64,000 bases of DNA from contig NZ_MTSE01000005.1 of NCBI RefSeq assembly GCF_002154225.1, positions 124,001 to 188,000 of the forward strand, written 5' to 3'. Shown here in pieces: positions 1-9,227 of the stretch. The translations under genes were made by a program, and so were the position numbers. Positions within the stretch are counted from its first letter, which is position 1. Each line of letters opens with the position of its first letter. Source of the DNA: Hymenobacter crusticola. Its GTDB lineage: Bacteria; Bacteroidota; Bacteroidia; Cytophagales; Hymenobacteraceae. The notes below the pieces were generated by a model. It was not told the DNA's origin. It did no database searches and saw only the letters and a list, made by a program, of their open reading frames with translations.

Positions 1-1297
1 TAGCGGGCTTAAACAAGGCACTGTTATAGGAGCACTCCAACACTACTGCTTTCTCGGAGCCACTGGCATTAAGAAATAGCTCAAAGCTCTCATACTCACG
101 CGGATTGCTAATCAACTCGTACGCAAGCTCGCGAAACTCAACCCCATCGGCTAAGCCCATATCTACATTGAACACCACTGGCACAAGCGGTATGCGCGAA
201 GCATCTCTTGAGATGCTCAACTTCTTGAGCAAGCTACCAAAGGTGAGTTGCTGGTGCTCGTAGGCATCAAACAGAGAAACTTTACGCTGCTTAAGGAAGT
301 CAACGAAGCTAATTTCAGGGGTCAACGTGCTGCGTAACGGTAGAAGGTTCACGCAATGTCCCACCAGCCAGTGGTTGCCAGTTGCCGACTGCCCGGCCGT
401 GGGTAACCCCACAACAATATCCGGTTGTCCAGTCAGGCGATGCAATAGCACATCAAAACCAGCCATCAAGGTGGTGACGAAGCTACAACCCGCCTTCAAG
501 CCCATCTTTTTAACAGCAGGCACCAAACCAGGCTTCAACGCATAATCGAGGCGGTTACTCTTAAATGTTCGTAGCGCCGGCCGCGGAAAATCGGTCGGCA
601 GTGTCACAACTGGCGTGTTGTTCTTGTATTGCTCAAGCCAGAATTGCTCCACAGCTCGATACTCGTCGCTTTTTGCAAACGTAAGCTGCTCGCTAGCAAA
701 CTGACTGAAATTGATGGCTTTGGTCAGTTCTGGATAAACGTCTTGCACTAAGGCAGAATACAGCTTACCTAGGTCTTGCATCATAATCCCTAATGACCAG
801 CCATCGCACACGATGTGGTGCGCCGTCAGGGTAAGATGATGCTCTTCGTTCGACAGCTTAATTAAGCTAGACCGGAATAGTGGACCATACAGCAAATTAA
901 ATGGCAGCAGCGCATTTTGCTGCGTGTATCTGGCTATAAACTGCTCTTGCTCCTCCTGCGACTTGCTTGTTATATCCTGATAGGCAAAGTCGGCAGCTAG
1001 GTCTTTGAAGACGCAGATTTCGCGCCCATTAGCACCAAACGCTGAATGCAATGCTTCGTGTCGCTTCACTAAGGCTTGCAGCGCCTTTTCCATGGCGACT
1101 TTGTCTAACTTACCGCGTAACCGTAACGAAATTGATTCGTTGAACGCCCGGTTGGCGTCGTCGCCACCAAAGAGGCAGGCAAGCCATATTTCTTGTTGCG
1201 CTTCCGTAGAAGGCGCCACACACACGATTTCTGGTCCAGCAAATGGATCGAACTCAACCGCTGTGAGGTCTAGGTTTTCGAATTCCTTTACCAGCAT
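1..1297 (-). CDS. Nonribosomal peptide synthetase, N-terminal condensation domain (partial, runs off left edge)
   Basis: This is the second gene of the biosynthetic operon; only its first 432 codons or so lie in the window. My translation from the ATG at 1297 gives a condensation domain beginning near STEAQQEIWLA. It contains the catalytic motif HHIVCDG (about 800-822), and further on a VGHCVNLLPLR motif typical of condensation domains. Such a domain would join the upstream beta-amino acyl chain to the amino acid loaded by the module beyond the edge. The ATG sits one codon after the TAA of the previous gene and in the same frame, so it could be an internal Met of a once-continuous protein. 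Domain identity is seen directly; substrate and downstream modules are unknown. Confidence 0.88.
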   Translation of the reverse strand, partial: MLVKEFENLDLTAVEFDPFAGPEIVCVAPSTEAQQEIWLACLFGGDDANRAFNESISLRLRGKLDKVAMEKALQALVKRHEALHSAFGANGREICVFKDLAADFAYQDITSKSQEEQEQFIARYTQQNALLPFNLLYGPLFRSSLIKLSNEEHHLTLTAHHIVCDGWSLGIMMQDLGKLYSALVQDVYPELTKAINFSQFASEQLTFAKSDEYRAVEQFWLEQYKNNTPVVTLPTDFPRPALRTFKSNRLDYALKPGLVPAVKKMGLKAGCSFVTTLMAGFDVLLHRLTGQPDIVVGLPTAGQSATGNHWLVGHCVNLLPLRSTLTPEISFVDFLKQRKVSLFDAYEHQQLTFGSLLKKLSISRDASRIPLVPVVFNVDMGLADGVEFRELAYELISNPREYESFELFLNASGSEKAVVLECSYNSALFKPA

Positions 1298-1300
1298 GGC

Positions 1301-4300
1301 TTAGTACGATTTGATTTGGAAGTATTTGCCAGGCTGCTCTGGGTCGGAGATAAACCAAGCAGGATTGCCGTCTTTATCACGCCCTAGCTTTGCTCCCGGC
1401 ACCGGTGGCTGGCTCGTGGCAGTAGCTAGTCCGCTGGTCGTTGGGGCAGCTAGCGTAGGCGCTCCGTTTCCTTTGAAAAAGCCCACCGCAATCATCTGAT
1501 TTACGCACTCGAGGAATAAATCAATGATTGTATCGACTTCCTTTTCGGTGTGTGCCTCGGTCATGAAGCACGGGAATCCATCCCACACGTGAACACCTCT
1601 TTCGCGCATTAGCGTGAAGAGCAACTCACTGTATGGTATTTCCTCCTTGAACTTAATCTTCCAGAGTGAGCCAAATTGAGCGACGAAGAAGGGTAAAGCT
1701 TGGCGCTCAAACTCTCGGTTTAGCGTTTCCGCTAGTCGTTCCGCTTTGTTGGTTAGGCTGCGCTGCAAGGCGGCACCACGCTCCTTCATGTAATTCAACG
1801 ATACCTTAGCAGCGGCCAGTGCCAGCGGGTGCCGAACGAATGTGCCCGCAAAATAAGTGACTCCTGCTTCTGGAACTGAGGCGTCACCGTATTGCCAGAA
1901 GCCACCATCCAGAGCATCCATAAACTCTTTCTTGCCTGCAATTGCACCAATGGGAAGCCCACCGCCAATTACTTTGCCGTAGGTAGCTAGGTCAGCTTTG
2001 ATACCAAATAGAGCCTGCGCCCCACCTGGATGCATTCGGAAACCGGTAATTACTTCGTCGAAGACCAAGGCGGTTCCCGCAGCAGCAGTGATAGCCCGAA
2101 GCTTCTTTAAGAACTCTATCGGCTGGAACTCCGGACGCCGGCTTTGCACAGGCTCTACCATCACTGCTGCCAGCTCCGAGGCCCGCTCGCTAATAATGCG
2201 TAGGCTTTCCTCCGTGCCATAATCCAGAATCAGCATGTTCTGCACAGCCTCCGGCATAATACCCGGTGCCGCCGGAAACGACTTTAGTTTCTTGGTTCCT
2301 CGGATCAGCACTTCGTCATTGATCCCATGGTAAGAACCTGAAAAAGCAACAATCAATGAGCGGCCTGTAACGGTGCGCGCAATGCGCATAGCTCCTAGCA
2401 CCGCCTCGGAGCCAGTATTGCACAATGCAGCGCGCTCCAAGCCTGTGAAAGCACAAATAAGTTGACTTACTTCACCCGCGAGTTCATGCTGCGGACCAAC
2501 TTCAAAGCCCTTTTCAATCTGGTCGGCAAGCGCATCCTTGATGATATTAGGTTGGTAGCCTAGCAGGTTGGATCCAAAGCCGCTCAGTACGTCAATGTAC
2601 TCGTTGCCATCCACATCCCATAAGCGGCTACCCCGCGACCGGTGTACCACAATCGGGTAAACTATCTCCTTGGTAAGCGGCTTGAAACCCGTCACGACTC
2701 GAGGGTCAGCCATGTAAGAACGGTGCTGCTGAGCGTAGATTTTGCTACCTGCCGTCTTCTGATTATAACGGAACGTAAGCTGCTGCAGAAAATTCTGTTG
2801 CGCTGGGCTTAGCTCGATGGTTTGACGCTCGATGCGAGCAGCTGCCCCGAAAGGCTTTTTAATTTCGACGGCTTCTTCGGGAGTCAAATCCGCGGTTAAT
2901 GCCGTACTTGGTTTTGCTGCAGGGCTAGGTATTGCAATAACTGACTCAGCCGGCACACTAGCCGTCGGTACTATAGTGGGGGCTGTTGCCGGCGCCACTT
3001 GTGCACTGCCTTGGAGCATATTCACCTGCTTAGCCAAAATGCTTAGCTGCTGGGCAATTAGACCTAGAGGTGAATCGTTGCTGGCGGGCAAGCTAGCTGG
3101 GCTCGGCAGTATCGTAATCGGCGCAGCTAGCTGCGTAATTGTTACTGGTGCCATTTGCGTAGCAATAGGCTGCAAGCTAACAGCTACTGGCGCAACCGCT
3201 GAGGTAGTTGATGGTACGGTAGGTACTGGCTGGTAAGCATCTGCCGGTAGTCTACTGTCCAGATATGAAGTCAGCAGGTCAAGCGTTGCATACTCTTCGT
3301 TGAGCTGCCGGAAGGTAATAGGCAGTCCAAATTCTCTTTTTAGCGTTAGCACCACCTGCGTCAACAGGAGCGAATCGAGCCCGATTTCTAGAAAGCTCAT
3401 TTCTGGCGTTACGCCTTCCATTTCAATACCGGAAGCATCTTCCAGTATAGTTTTAACTCTTGTTAATAATATACTTTTTCGCATTGTAATTGGCAGGTGT
3501 GTCTCCGTGATAGATGCAAATTCTTGGATGAGCAGTTCGGAGGTGCTGTTAGCTGTGGTAAGCTGTTGCGGCGGATCGATCCAGCAGCGTTTGCGGTCGA
3601 AAGCGTAGGTAGGTAGCAGTATCTTTCTTCTTGTTTGATCGGCATAGAAAGCATGCCAATTCGGCTCTACGCCATTCAACCATAGCTGCCCTAGGGTCTT
3701 CAGAATGGCTTGGTATTCGGCCTGCGTATCTTTTGGAGCAGCTAGGCTAGCGAGTACTATCACCGGTCTACTACCTGCTTGTTGGCGCGCCAGTGTAGCG
3801 GTCACATTGCCTGGCCCTACCTCCAGCAGCAGTGGCGCTTCTTGTGCCAACACAGTTTCTAGAGCGTCGGCAAACCGCACAGTTGCGCGCAGGTGTGTGG
3901 CCCAATAGCTAGGATCGGTTGCTTGTGCTTCGGTGAGCCAAGTACCGCTTACCGCCGAAACAATGGGCTTTTGGGGCTGATGCAGTGAAACTTTTGCCAC
4001 CACCTGCTTGAAATCGTCAACGATCGGATCCATCATGGCAGAATGGAAGGCGTGACTAGTAGCTAGCACCCGGTTCGGAATGGAACGGCCATCGAGCACT
4101 CTAGCAAACGTCGCAACGTCTTCATCGCGACCGGCCACTACGCAGAGCTTCGTACCATTAATAGCAGCAATAGATAGGGTCTGCGGTAAAAGTGCAATGA
4201 CTTTTTCTACCTCCATTCGCACCGAAAGCATACTGCCCCGCGGAAGCTCGCTAACCATCTGGCCGCGCGTGGCAATAAGGAATAAGGCATCGGCCAAGGT

Positions 4301-7300
4301 GAAGATGCCTGCCAAGTGAGCTGCCACAAACTCACCGATACTATGCCCGCAGAAAATAGAAGGTGTAACGCCCCAACTCATCCACAGCTTGGCTACGGCA
4401 TACTCTGTCACGAACAAAGCAGGTTGCGTATAGCGTGTATTTTTCAGGCGCTCTTCTGCTTCCGAGCTATTTGTTTCAGGAAAGATAATCTGCCGTATGT
4501 CTGTGCCAATGTGTACTTGCAACAGCTCCGCACACTCATCAACTGCTTGCCGATAAACTGCTTCGTTCTCATACAGGGCGCGGCCCATATGCAGGTACTG
4601 TGAACCTTGTCCGGGGAACAAGAATACCGTTTCACCAGGCCTAGCTTTGAGAGTGCTGATTTCAGCAGATGGCACATTCGTGGTCAGCAGTGCTTCAGCT
4701 AGCTCTTCCTGATTAGCAATTAGGGCGAACCGCCGATGGTTGAATGCAGGCCGGGTAGTATGCAAGGTGTATGATAGGTCCGCCAGATCTACCGCTGGCG
4801 TTTGCCGGATATGCTTAGCCAACAGCTTTCCATAAGTGTCGCGACTAGCAGTTGACTTGGCAGACCACGTGACCAACTGAAGTGGCCGGCTCATCGTTGT
4901 CGGCGCGCTGTCTTCTTCACACTCTTCCAGTATTACGTGCACATTCGTGCCACCCACACCAAACGAACTTACTCCTGCTCGGCGCACGCTCTGCGATTGC
5001 CAAGCTGAGAGTCTTGTGTTGACGAAGAAAGGACTAGCAGAGAAATCAATAGCAGGATTTGGCTTTACAAATCCTAATGATGGTAGCAGTTGCTTATGGT
5101 GCAGCGTAAGCACCGTTTTGATGAATCCTGCTACTCCCGCGGCTGCCGTCAGGTGGCCCATATTGCTTTTGATGGAACCAATGGCGCAAAATTGCTTTGG
5201 TACCTGCTCCCCAAAAGCCATCGATAAGCCTTCAATCTCGATTGGATCGCCAAGGGGGGTCGCCGTGCCGTGTGCTTCTACATATCCAATTGAGCTAGGC
5301 TCAATCTGCGCATCAGCAATGGCCATTGCTATTGCGCCGGCTTGGCCTTCGGCATTGGGAGCTGTAAAACTGCCTTTGTTGCTTCCATCATTGTTCACGC
5401 CTACCCCTTTGATGATAGCATAAATGGTATCACCGTCTCGTTTGGCAGCCTCTAAACTCTTCAATAATACTACTCCAGCGCCATCACTGAAAACAGTTCC
5501 TTGCGCATCAGCATCAAACGAGCGACAATGACCATCTGGGCTCAGCATGGCACCTTCCTCATACAGGTGCCCACTCCGAATGGGCGACGTAATGCTAGCC
5601 CCACCAGCTAGGGCAGCGTCACAATGCCCATCACGAATGCTTTGTACAGCCTGTGTAATGGCCAGCAAGGAAGTGGAACAAGCCGAATAAACGCTTACGG
5701 CTGGCCCTTTCAGATTCAGTGTATAGGCCGTTCGAGAGGCAATGTAATCCTTCTCATTAACGGTCATTATTTGAAAGTTCCCAACCCGATTTATTACTTC
5801 TTGGTTGCCCGCTATGTTGTGCCAGTAATAAGTATTATTTCCGCAACCGGCGAATACACCTATTCGTCCGTCATATTGCGCTGGCAAATAACCTGTCTGC
5901 TCTAGCGCCTCCCAAGCAATTTCGAGAAACACACGTTGCTGCGGATCCATTGCTTCCGCTAGCTTTGCATTTATCCCAAAGAAGGAAGCATCAAACTGAT
6001 CAGCAGAATCAAGTACACCTCGTGCTTTTACATAAAGCGGATCGCTAGTAAGCCGCTGAGATAATGTTGAATCTAATTCAGCATCTGTGAAAAAGCTAGT
6101 CGTTTCTTTTCCTTGCTTCAAAACTTCCCACAACTCTTCTATTGAAGCTGCACCAGGGAATCGCCCAGACATACCAATCACAGCAATATCACCACGATCA
6201 GTTGTCTGTTTTATATTGTTCTTAGCAAATTTATTTTTTACAGATAAATGCTGCGATAAATAAGTTACTATCTTCTCAATAGTAGGATATTGATACAGTT
6301 TAGTAACCGGTAGAATGTAATTATGCTGCCCCTTCAAGACGGCAACAGTTCTTTGCGCTAATAGGGAATTTCCACCTAGCTCAAAGAAATTATCATCTAG
6401 CCCAACCTTATCTATACCCAGAAGCTCACTTAATGTACTGGCTATATTTTTCTCAACAAGTGTCGTTGGCTTCCGGTATAACGTAGCTAACTCTGGTCGT
6501 CTACCCTCCAGTTTAGGCAATAACTTTTTATCGACTTTTCCGCTACTCGTTTTCGGAAAATCATCCATCCACATGAATGCAGATGGGACCATATAATCGG
6601 GCAACTTAGCTGCTAGTGCCTTGCGGATAGCCGGCGTATCTTGCTGTGTGGCAGAAGCTACCAGATACGCCACCAGTTGTTTCTGACCACTTGCAGTTTC
6701 TTGTGCCACCACAACTGCCTGCTTGACACCACCTAGCTCAGTTATAGCAACTTCAACTTCTGCTAGCTCAATCCGATAACCTCTTATTTTAACTTGATCA
6801 TCTCTACGACCTAAAAACTCGATAGTACCATCAGGCAAGAAACGACCTAGGTCGCCCGTACGGTAGATGCGTAGTAACTCGTCAGGGGTCTTGCGCCAAT
6901 AGCAGAACTTTTCTTTGGTTAAGGCTGGCTGGTTTAGATAGCCTTCTGCCAAACAAACACCGCTAATACAAATCTCCCCTACTTCTCCGTCTGGTAGTAG
7001 TGCTAGCTTATCATCGACTATAAAAAGGGTGGTATTATCAATAGCGCTACCAATTGTTGGCAACGACGGCCATGTTGTAGCATCACCCTCTAATACTAGC
7101 TGCGTAACGACGTGGCACTCCGTTGGCCCGTATTGGTTGTATAAAATACAGCCTGGTAATTTTGAAAAAAACTCAACTAGCTGTGGCGTTATTTTCAGCT
7201 GCTCCCCTGCTGTCATTACTTCTTTTAAGCAAGCCGGGAAGCGTTGAGCACTTACTGCAGCTTCTGCCATGTACTGCAGCGCTACAAATGGCAGAAATAT

Positions 7301-8041
7301 TCTATTAATTGATTTATCTTCTATAAAAGACACGAGTTTATCTAAATCTACTCGTGTCTCTTCATCAATCAAAAACAACGTTCCACCAGTGCTTAACGTG
7401 GCGAATATCTCCTGAAAAGAGACGTCAAAACTTATAGGTGCGAATTGTAAAGTTCGGGCGCTTCGTGCCGCCGTCGAATTTTTATTTTGCCACCTAATCA
7501 GATTTACAAGGGGCTTATGACCCATGCAAACACCTTTAGGCGTTCCTGTAGAACCAGACGTATATAAGACGTAAGCTACTTCACTTCTACTCGCTACAAT
7601 TTGCGCAGGGGTTGCATGCTCTTTATCGGAGGCTATTACCTGTAAACCTGCTGATTCAAATACGGTATTATCTTTTGCTGTAGCTACGCACGCCGTGATT
7701 TTAGAATTGCCTATTATTTGAGCAAGACGCTGTTGAGGATAACTAGGATCAAGTGGGAGATACGCTTTACCGGCCTTCAGAATCGCCAGTATTCCGATAA
7801 TCATTTCTACTCCACGCGAACTACTGATGCCGATTATTTCATCATGGTAGTTAGTAGATAAAATAGCGTGACTTAGTTTATCAGCAGCGGCATTTAACTC
7901 TCGATAGGTTATTTTCTTTTCGTGGCTTACAACAGCAATTAATTCTTGATAGTTGGCAGCACCTGCTTCAACTAACTGTTGGACAAACACTCCTTCCTCA
8001 CCCTCCTGTACACTCGTATAGGTATCAGCAGATTCATTCAT
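1301..8041 (-). CDS. Hybrid NRPS-PKS with aminotransferase: A-PCP-KS-AT-ACP-AMT
   Basis: This 2246-residue megasynthase has, in order: adenylation domain (about 20-510; core YTSGSTGTPKG at 160-170, SSGKVDKK near 500), PCP (Ser559 in GGNSL), ketosynthase (617-1045; Cys788, His924, His963), acyltransferase (1137-1440; Ser1234 in GHSIGE and HAFHS at 1330, the malonyl-type motif), ACP (1520-1597; Ser1557 in GLDSL), an Ala/Pro/Thr-rich linker, and a PLP class III (glutamate-1-semialdehyde type) aminotransferase (1745-2190; Asp1995, Lys2023 in YGKVIGGG). No ketoreductase, dehydratase, methyltransferase or leading condensation domain is present, so the first A-PCP is a loading module. The AMT would convert the beta-ketone to a beta-amine, as known for McyE and the mycosubtilin/iturin synthases. 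My read of the A-domain specificity code is D-V-Q-F-M-A-Q-V-V, nearest to proline-type codes I remember; that assignment is tentative. It is the first gene of a leftward operon. Confidence 0.93.
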   Translation of the reverse strand: MNESADTYTSVQEGEEGVFVQQLVEAGAANYQELIAVVSHEKKITYRELNAAADKLSHAILSTNYHDEIIGISSSRGVEMIIGILAILKAGKAYLPLDPSYPQQRLAQIIGNSKITACVATAKDNTVFESAGLQVIASDKEHATPAQIVASRSEVAYVLYTSGSTGTPKGVCMGHKPLVNLIRWQNKNSTAARSARTLQFAPISFDVSFQEIFATLSTGGTLFLIDEETRVDLDKLVSFIEDKSINRIFLPFVALQYMAEAAVSAQRFPACLKEVMTAGEQLKITPQLVEFFSKLPGCILYNQYGPTECHVVTQLVLEGDATTWPSLPTIGSAIDNTTLFIVDDKLALLPDGEVGEICISGVCLAEGYLNQPALTKEKFCYWRKTPDELLRIYRTGDLGRFLPDGTIEFLGRRDDQVKIRGYRIELAEVEVAITELGGVKQAVVVAQETASGQKQLVAYLVASATQQDTPAIRKALAAKLPDYMVPSAFMWMDDFPKTSSGKVDKKLLPKLEGRRPELATLYRKPTTLVEKNIASTLSELLGIDKVGLDDNFFELGGNSLLAQRTVAVLKGQHNYILPVTKLYQYPTIEKIVTYLSQHLSVKNKFAKNNIKQTTDRGDIAVIGMSGRFPGAASIEELWEVLKQGKETTSFFTDAELDSTLSQRLTSDPLYVKARGVLDSADQFDASFFGINAKLAEAMDPQQRVFLEIAWEALEQTGYLPAQYDGRIGVFAGCGNNTYYWHNIAGNQEVINRVGNFQIMTVNEKDYIASRTAYTLNLKGPAVSVYSACSTSLLAITQAVQSIRDGHCDAALAGGASITSPIRSGHLYEEGAMLSPDGHCRSFDADAQGTVFSDGAGVVLLKSLEAAKRDGDTIYAIIKGVGVNNDGSNKGSFTAPNAEGQAGAIAMAIADAQIEPSSIGYVEAHGTATPLGDPIEIEGLSMAFGEQVPKQFCAIGSIKSNMGHLTAAAGVAGFIKTVLTLHHKQLLPSLGFVKPNPAIDFSASPFFVNTRLSAWQSQSVRRAGVSSFGVGGTNVHVILEECEEDSAPTTMSRPLQLVTWSAKSTASRDTYGKLLAKHIRQTPAVDLADLSYTLHTTRPAFNHRRFALIANQEELAEALLTTNVPSAEISTLKARPGETVFLFPGQGSQYLHMGRALYENEAVYRQAVDECAELLQVHIGTDIRQIIFPETNSSEAEERLKNTRYTQPALFVTEYAVAKLWMSWGVTPSIFCGHSIGEFVAAHLAGIFTLADALFLIATRGQMVSELPRGSMLSVRMEVEKVIALLPQTLSIAAINGTKLCVVAGRDEDVATFARVLDGRSIPNRVLATSHAFHSAMMDPIVDDFKQVVAKVSLHQPQKPIVSAVSGTWLTEAQATDPSYWATHLRATVRFADALETVLAQEAPLLLEVGPGNVTATLARQQAGSRPVIVLASLAAPKDTQAEYQAILKTLGQLWLNGVEPNWHAFYADQTRRKILLPTYAFDRKRCWIDPPQQLTTANSTSELLIQEFASITETHLPITMRKSILLTRVKTILEDASGIEMEGVTPEMSFLEIGLDSLLLTQVVLTLKREFGLPITFRQLNEEYATLDLLTSYLDSRLPADAYQPVPTVPSTTSAVAPVAVSLQPIATQMAPVTITQLAAPITILPSPASLPASNDSPLGLIAQQLSILAKQVNMLQGSAQVAPATAPTIVPTASVPAESVIAIPSPAAKPSTALTADLTPEEAVEIKKPFGAAARIERQTIELSPAQQNFLQQLTFRYNQKTAGSKIYAQQHRSYMADPRVVTGFKPLTKEIVYPIVVHRSRGSRLWDVDGNEYIDVLSGFGSNLLGYQPNIIKDALADQIEKGFEVGPQHELAGEVSQLICAFTGLERAALCNTGSEAVLGAMRIARTVTGRSLIVAFSGSYHGINDEVLIRGTKKLKSFPAAPGIMPEAVQNMLILDYGTEESLRIISERASELAAVMVEPVQSRRPEFQPIEFLKKLRAITAAAGTALVFDEVITGFRMHPGGAQALFGIKADLATYGKVIGGGLPIGAIAGKKEFMDALDGGFWQYGDASVPEAGVTYFAGTFVRHPLALAAAKVSLNYMKERGAALQRSLTNKAERLAETLNREFERQALPFFVAQFGSLWKIKFKEEIPYSELLFTLMRERGVHVWDGFPCFMTEAHTEKEVDTIIDLFLECVNQMIAVGFFKGNGAPTLAAPTTSGLATATSQPPVPGAKLGRDKDGNPAWFISDPEQPGKYFQIKSY

Positions 8042-8687
8042 CGTTTTAAGCTCAACTGTTTGCAGGTCTCAACACAGCAATGCGCTCTAGCCAGAGGTTC
8101 TCAAGCTACTTCGTGCTTAAGACAAGCGTCGAGCTAGACACATTATGTATTAATACATATAAATTTTTTAATAATACTCAATAAGTTCAACTATTATGCC
8201 AGTGGGCAAAGCCGTAGCATATTGCAAACAGAAGCCTGCTTGTTCACTTTCAGATCTTTTACTTGGAAAAGCTCCTAGCTAGTAATTGCTAGTACTACGT
8301 GCTTGAAATGAGCTCCTATGCTAACCGAATACCTTTTTCTAGGCTGAGTTAGACTTGCTAATTAGATAATGATGCCTAATACACGATACCTTGACTTATG
8401 AGCTAAACACATTAACTTCTAGCTATTAAATAGCATTAATTAAAATATATACTTAAAAAATACAATTGCCAATCATTATCTTACAGTTACTTATTCATTC
8501 CTTCTGAGAAATGAAACCTAGCAACGCTGTGCATTAGAGTAATGCTAAATGCAGGAAAGTAGCATATATAGGCTACTCATCTTATCCTTTATCGCCAACC
8601 AAGTTGTCAATAGTTACTTTATATATTTTATAAGCTCTTATCCCAGCTTGGTTGTACTTACGGACTAAATACACTGTCATTCCGTTT
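8042..8687. other. Non-coding region upstream of the NRPS-PKS gene
   Basis: These 646 bases lie between the NRPS-PKS start and the end of the PRC-barrel gene and should hold the promoter of the biosynthetic operon. The stretch is visibly more A+T-rich than its surroundings, especially 8141-8180 and 8390-8480. I found no convincing TAnnTTTG element on the minus strand, no clear terminator and no believable small ORF. Confidence 0.5.
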
Positions 8688-9173
8688 TTATCCAGCAGAC
8701 CGTTTGCGCCGATAAAACCCTTGCTCATCGAAAGAAGCCTGATTATAGAACTTAGTGCTTGTGTGAGATGGTAGAGGCAGATTGAGTGATTTGAGCATTG
8801 CTTGCTCATACTCGCGTGTGATTTGTATTTCTACAAAAGGAGGATAATTCAACACTGACTCACTAGTTAGTGAAGGCACAAATACATTGTCGCTCTCTTC
8901 ATCCAAGGCAGCTACCCCAATAGGTAATAGGATATGCCGATCACGTTCATTGATATTCAACGACGGATCCAACTCTATATCTAGGTAGCGAACCTTTAGC
9001 TCCTCTACTTCTACAATCAGTTCGTATACTTCGCCAAACTTTTTGCCGTCACTACCTCGTACACTCCATCCGCGTACATCAGGGTTATTGCTCGCGACTT
9101 CGAAATCAGACAGATCACGTAACCGACGTAAGTGCATTCCTTGTCCGGATGGAAAGTTGGTGCTAGTCTCCAT
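8688..9173 (-). CDS. PRC-barrel domain protein
   Basis: The 161-residue product has a PRC-barrel-like segment at about residues 31-110 (DVRGWSVRGSDGKKFGEVYEL, then VRYLDIELDP and RHILLPIG), the pattern of small beta-barrel domains seen in photosynthetic reaction-centre H subunits, RimM and many stress proteins. The C-terminal third carries no recognised motif and ends in RRKRSAG. There is no signal peptide, so it is probably cytoplasmic. It lies 54 bases downstream of the membrane-anchored gene at 9228-9872 in the same direction, so the two may be cotranscribed. Domain assignment is good; cellular role is unknown. Confidence 0.75.
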   Translation of the reverse strand: METSTNFPSGQGMHLRRLRDLSDFEVASNNPDVRGWSVRGSDGKKFGEVYELIVEVEELKVRYLDIELDPSLNINERDRHILLPIGVAALDEESDNVFVPSLTSESVLNYPPFVEIQITREYEQAMLKSLNLPLPSHTSTKFYNQASFDEQGFYRRKRSAG

Positions 9174-9227
9174 ACTTCTACTTAGCTTGACTTAAATTAC
9201 GAGTCAATAGATTTTCTGTGAATAATC

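Noticed and set aside
2832..3236. 134-residue plus-strand ORF rich in Ala/Gly/Val
   Set aside because: It is antisense to the Ala/Pro/Thr linker of the megasynthase; the apparent membrane-protein look follows from that composition.
4947..5423. 158-residue plus-strand ORF within the ketosynthase region
   Set aside because: It lies antisense to a domain with all its catalytic motifs intact and has no recognisable features.
8582..8809. 75-residue minus-strand ORF in the gap after the PRC-barrel gene
   Set aside because: It overlaps the PRC-barrel coding end in another frame and shows no protein-like motif.
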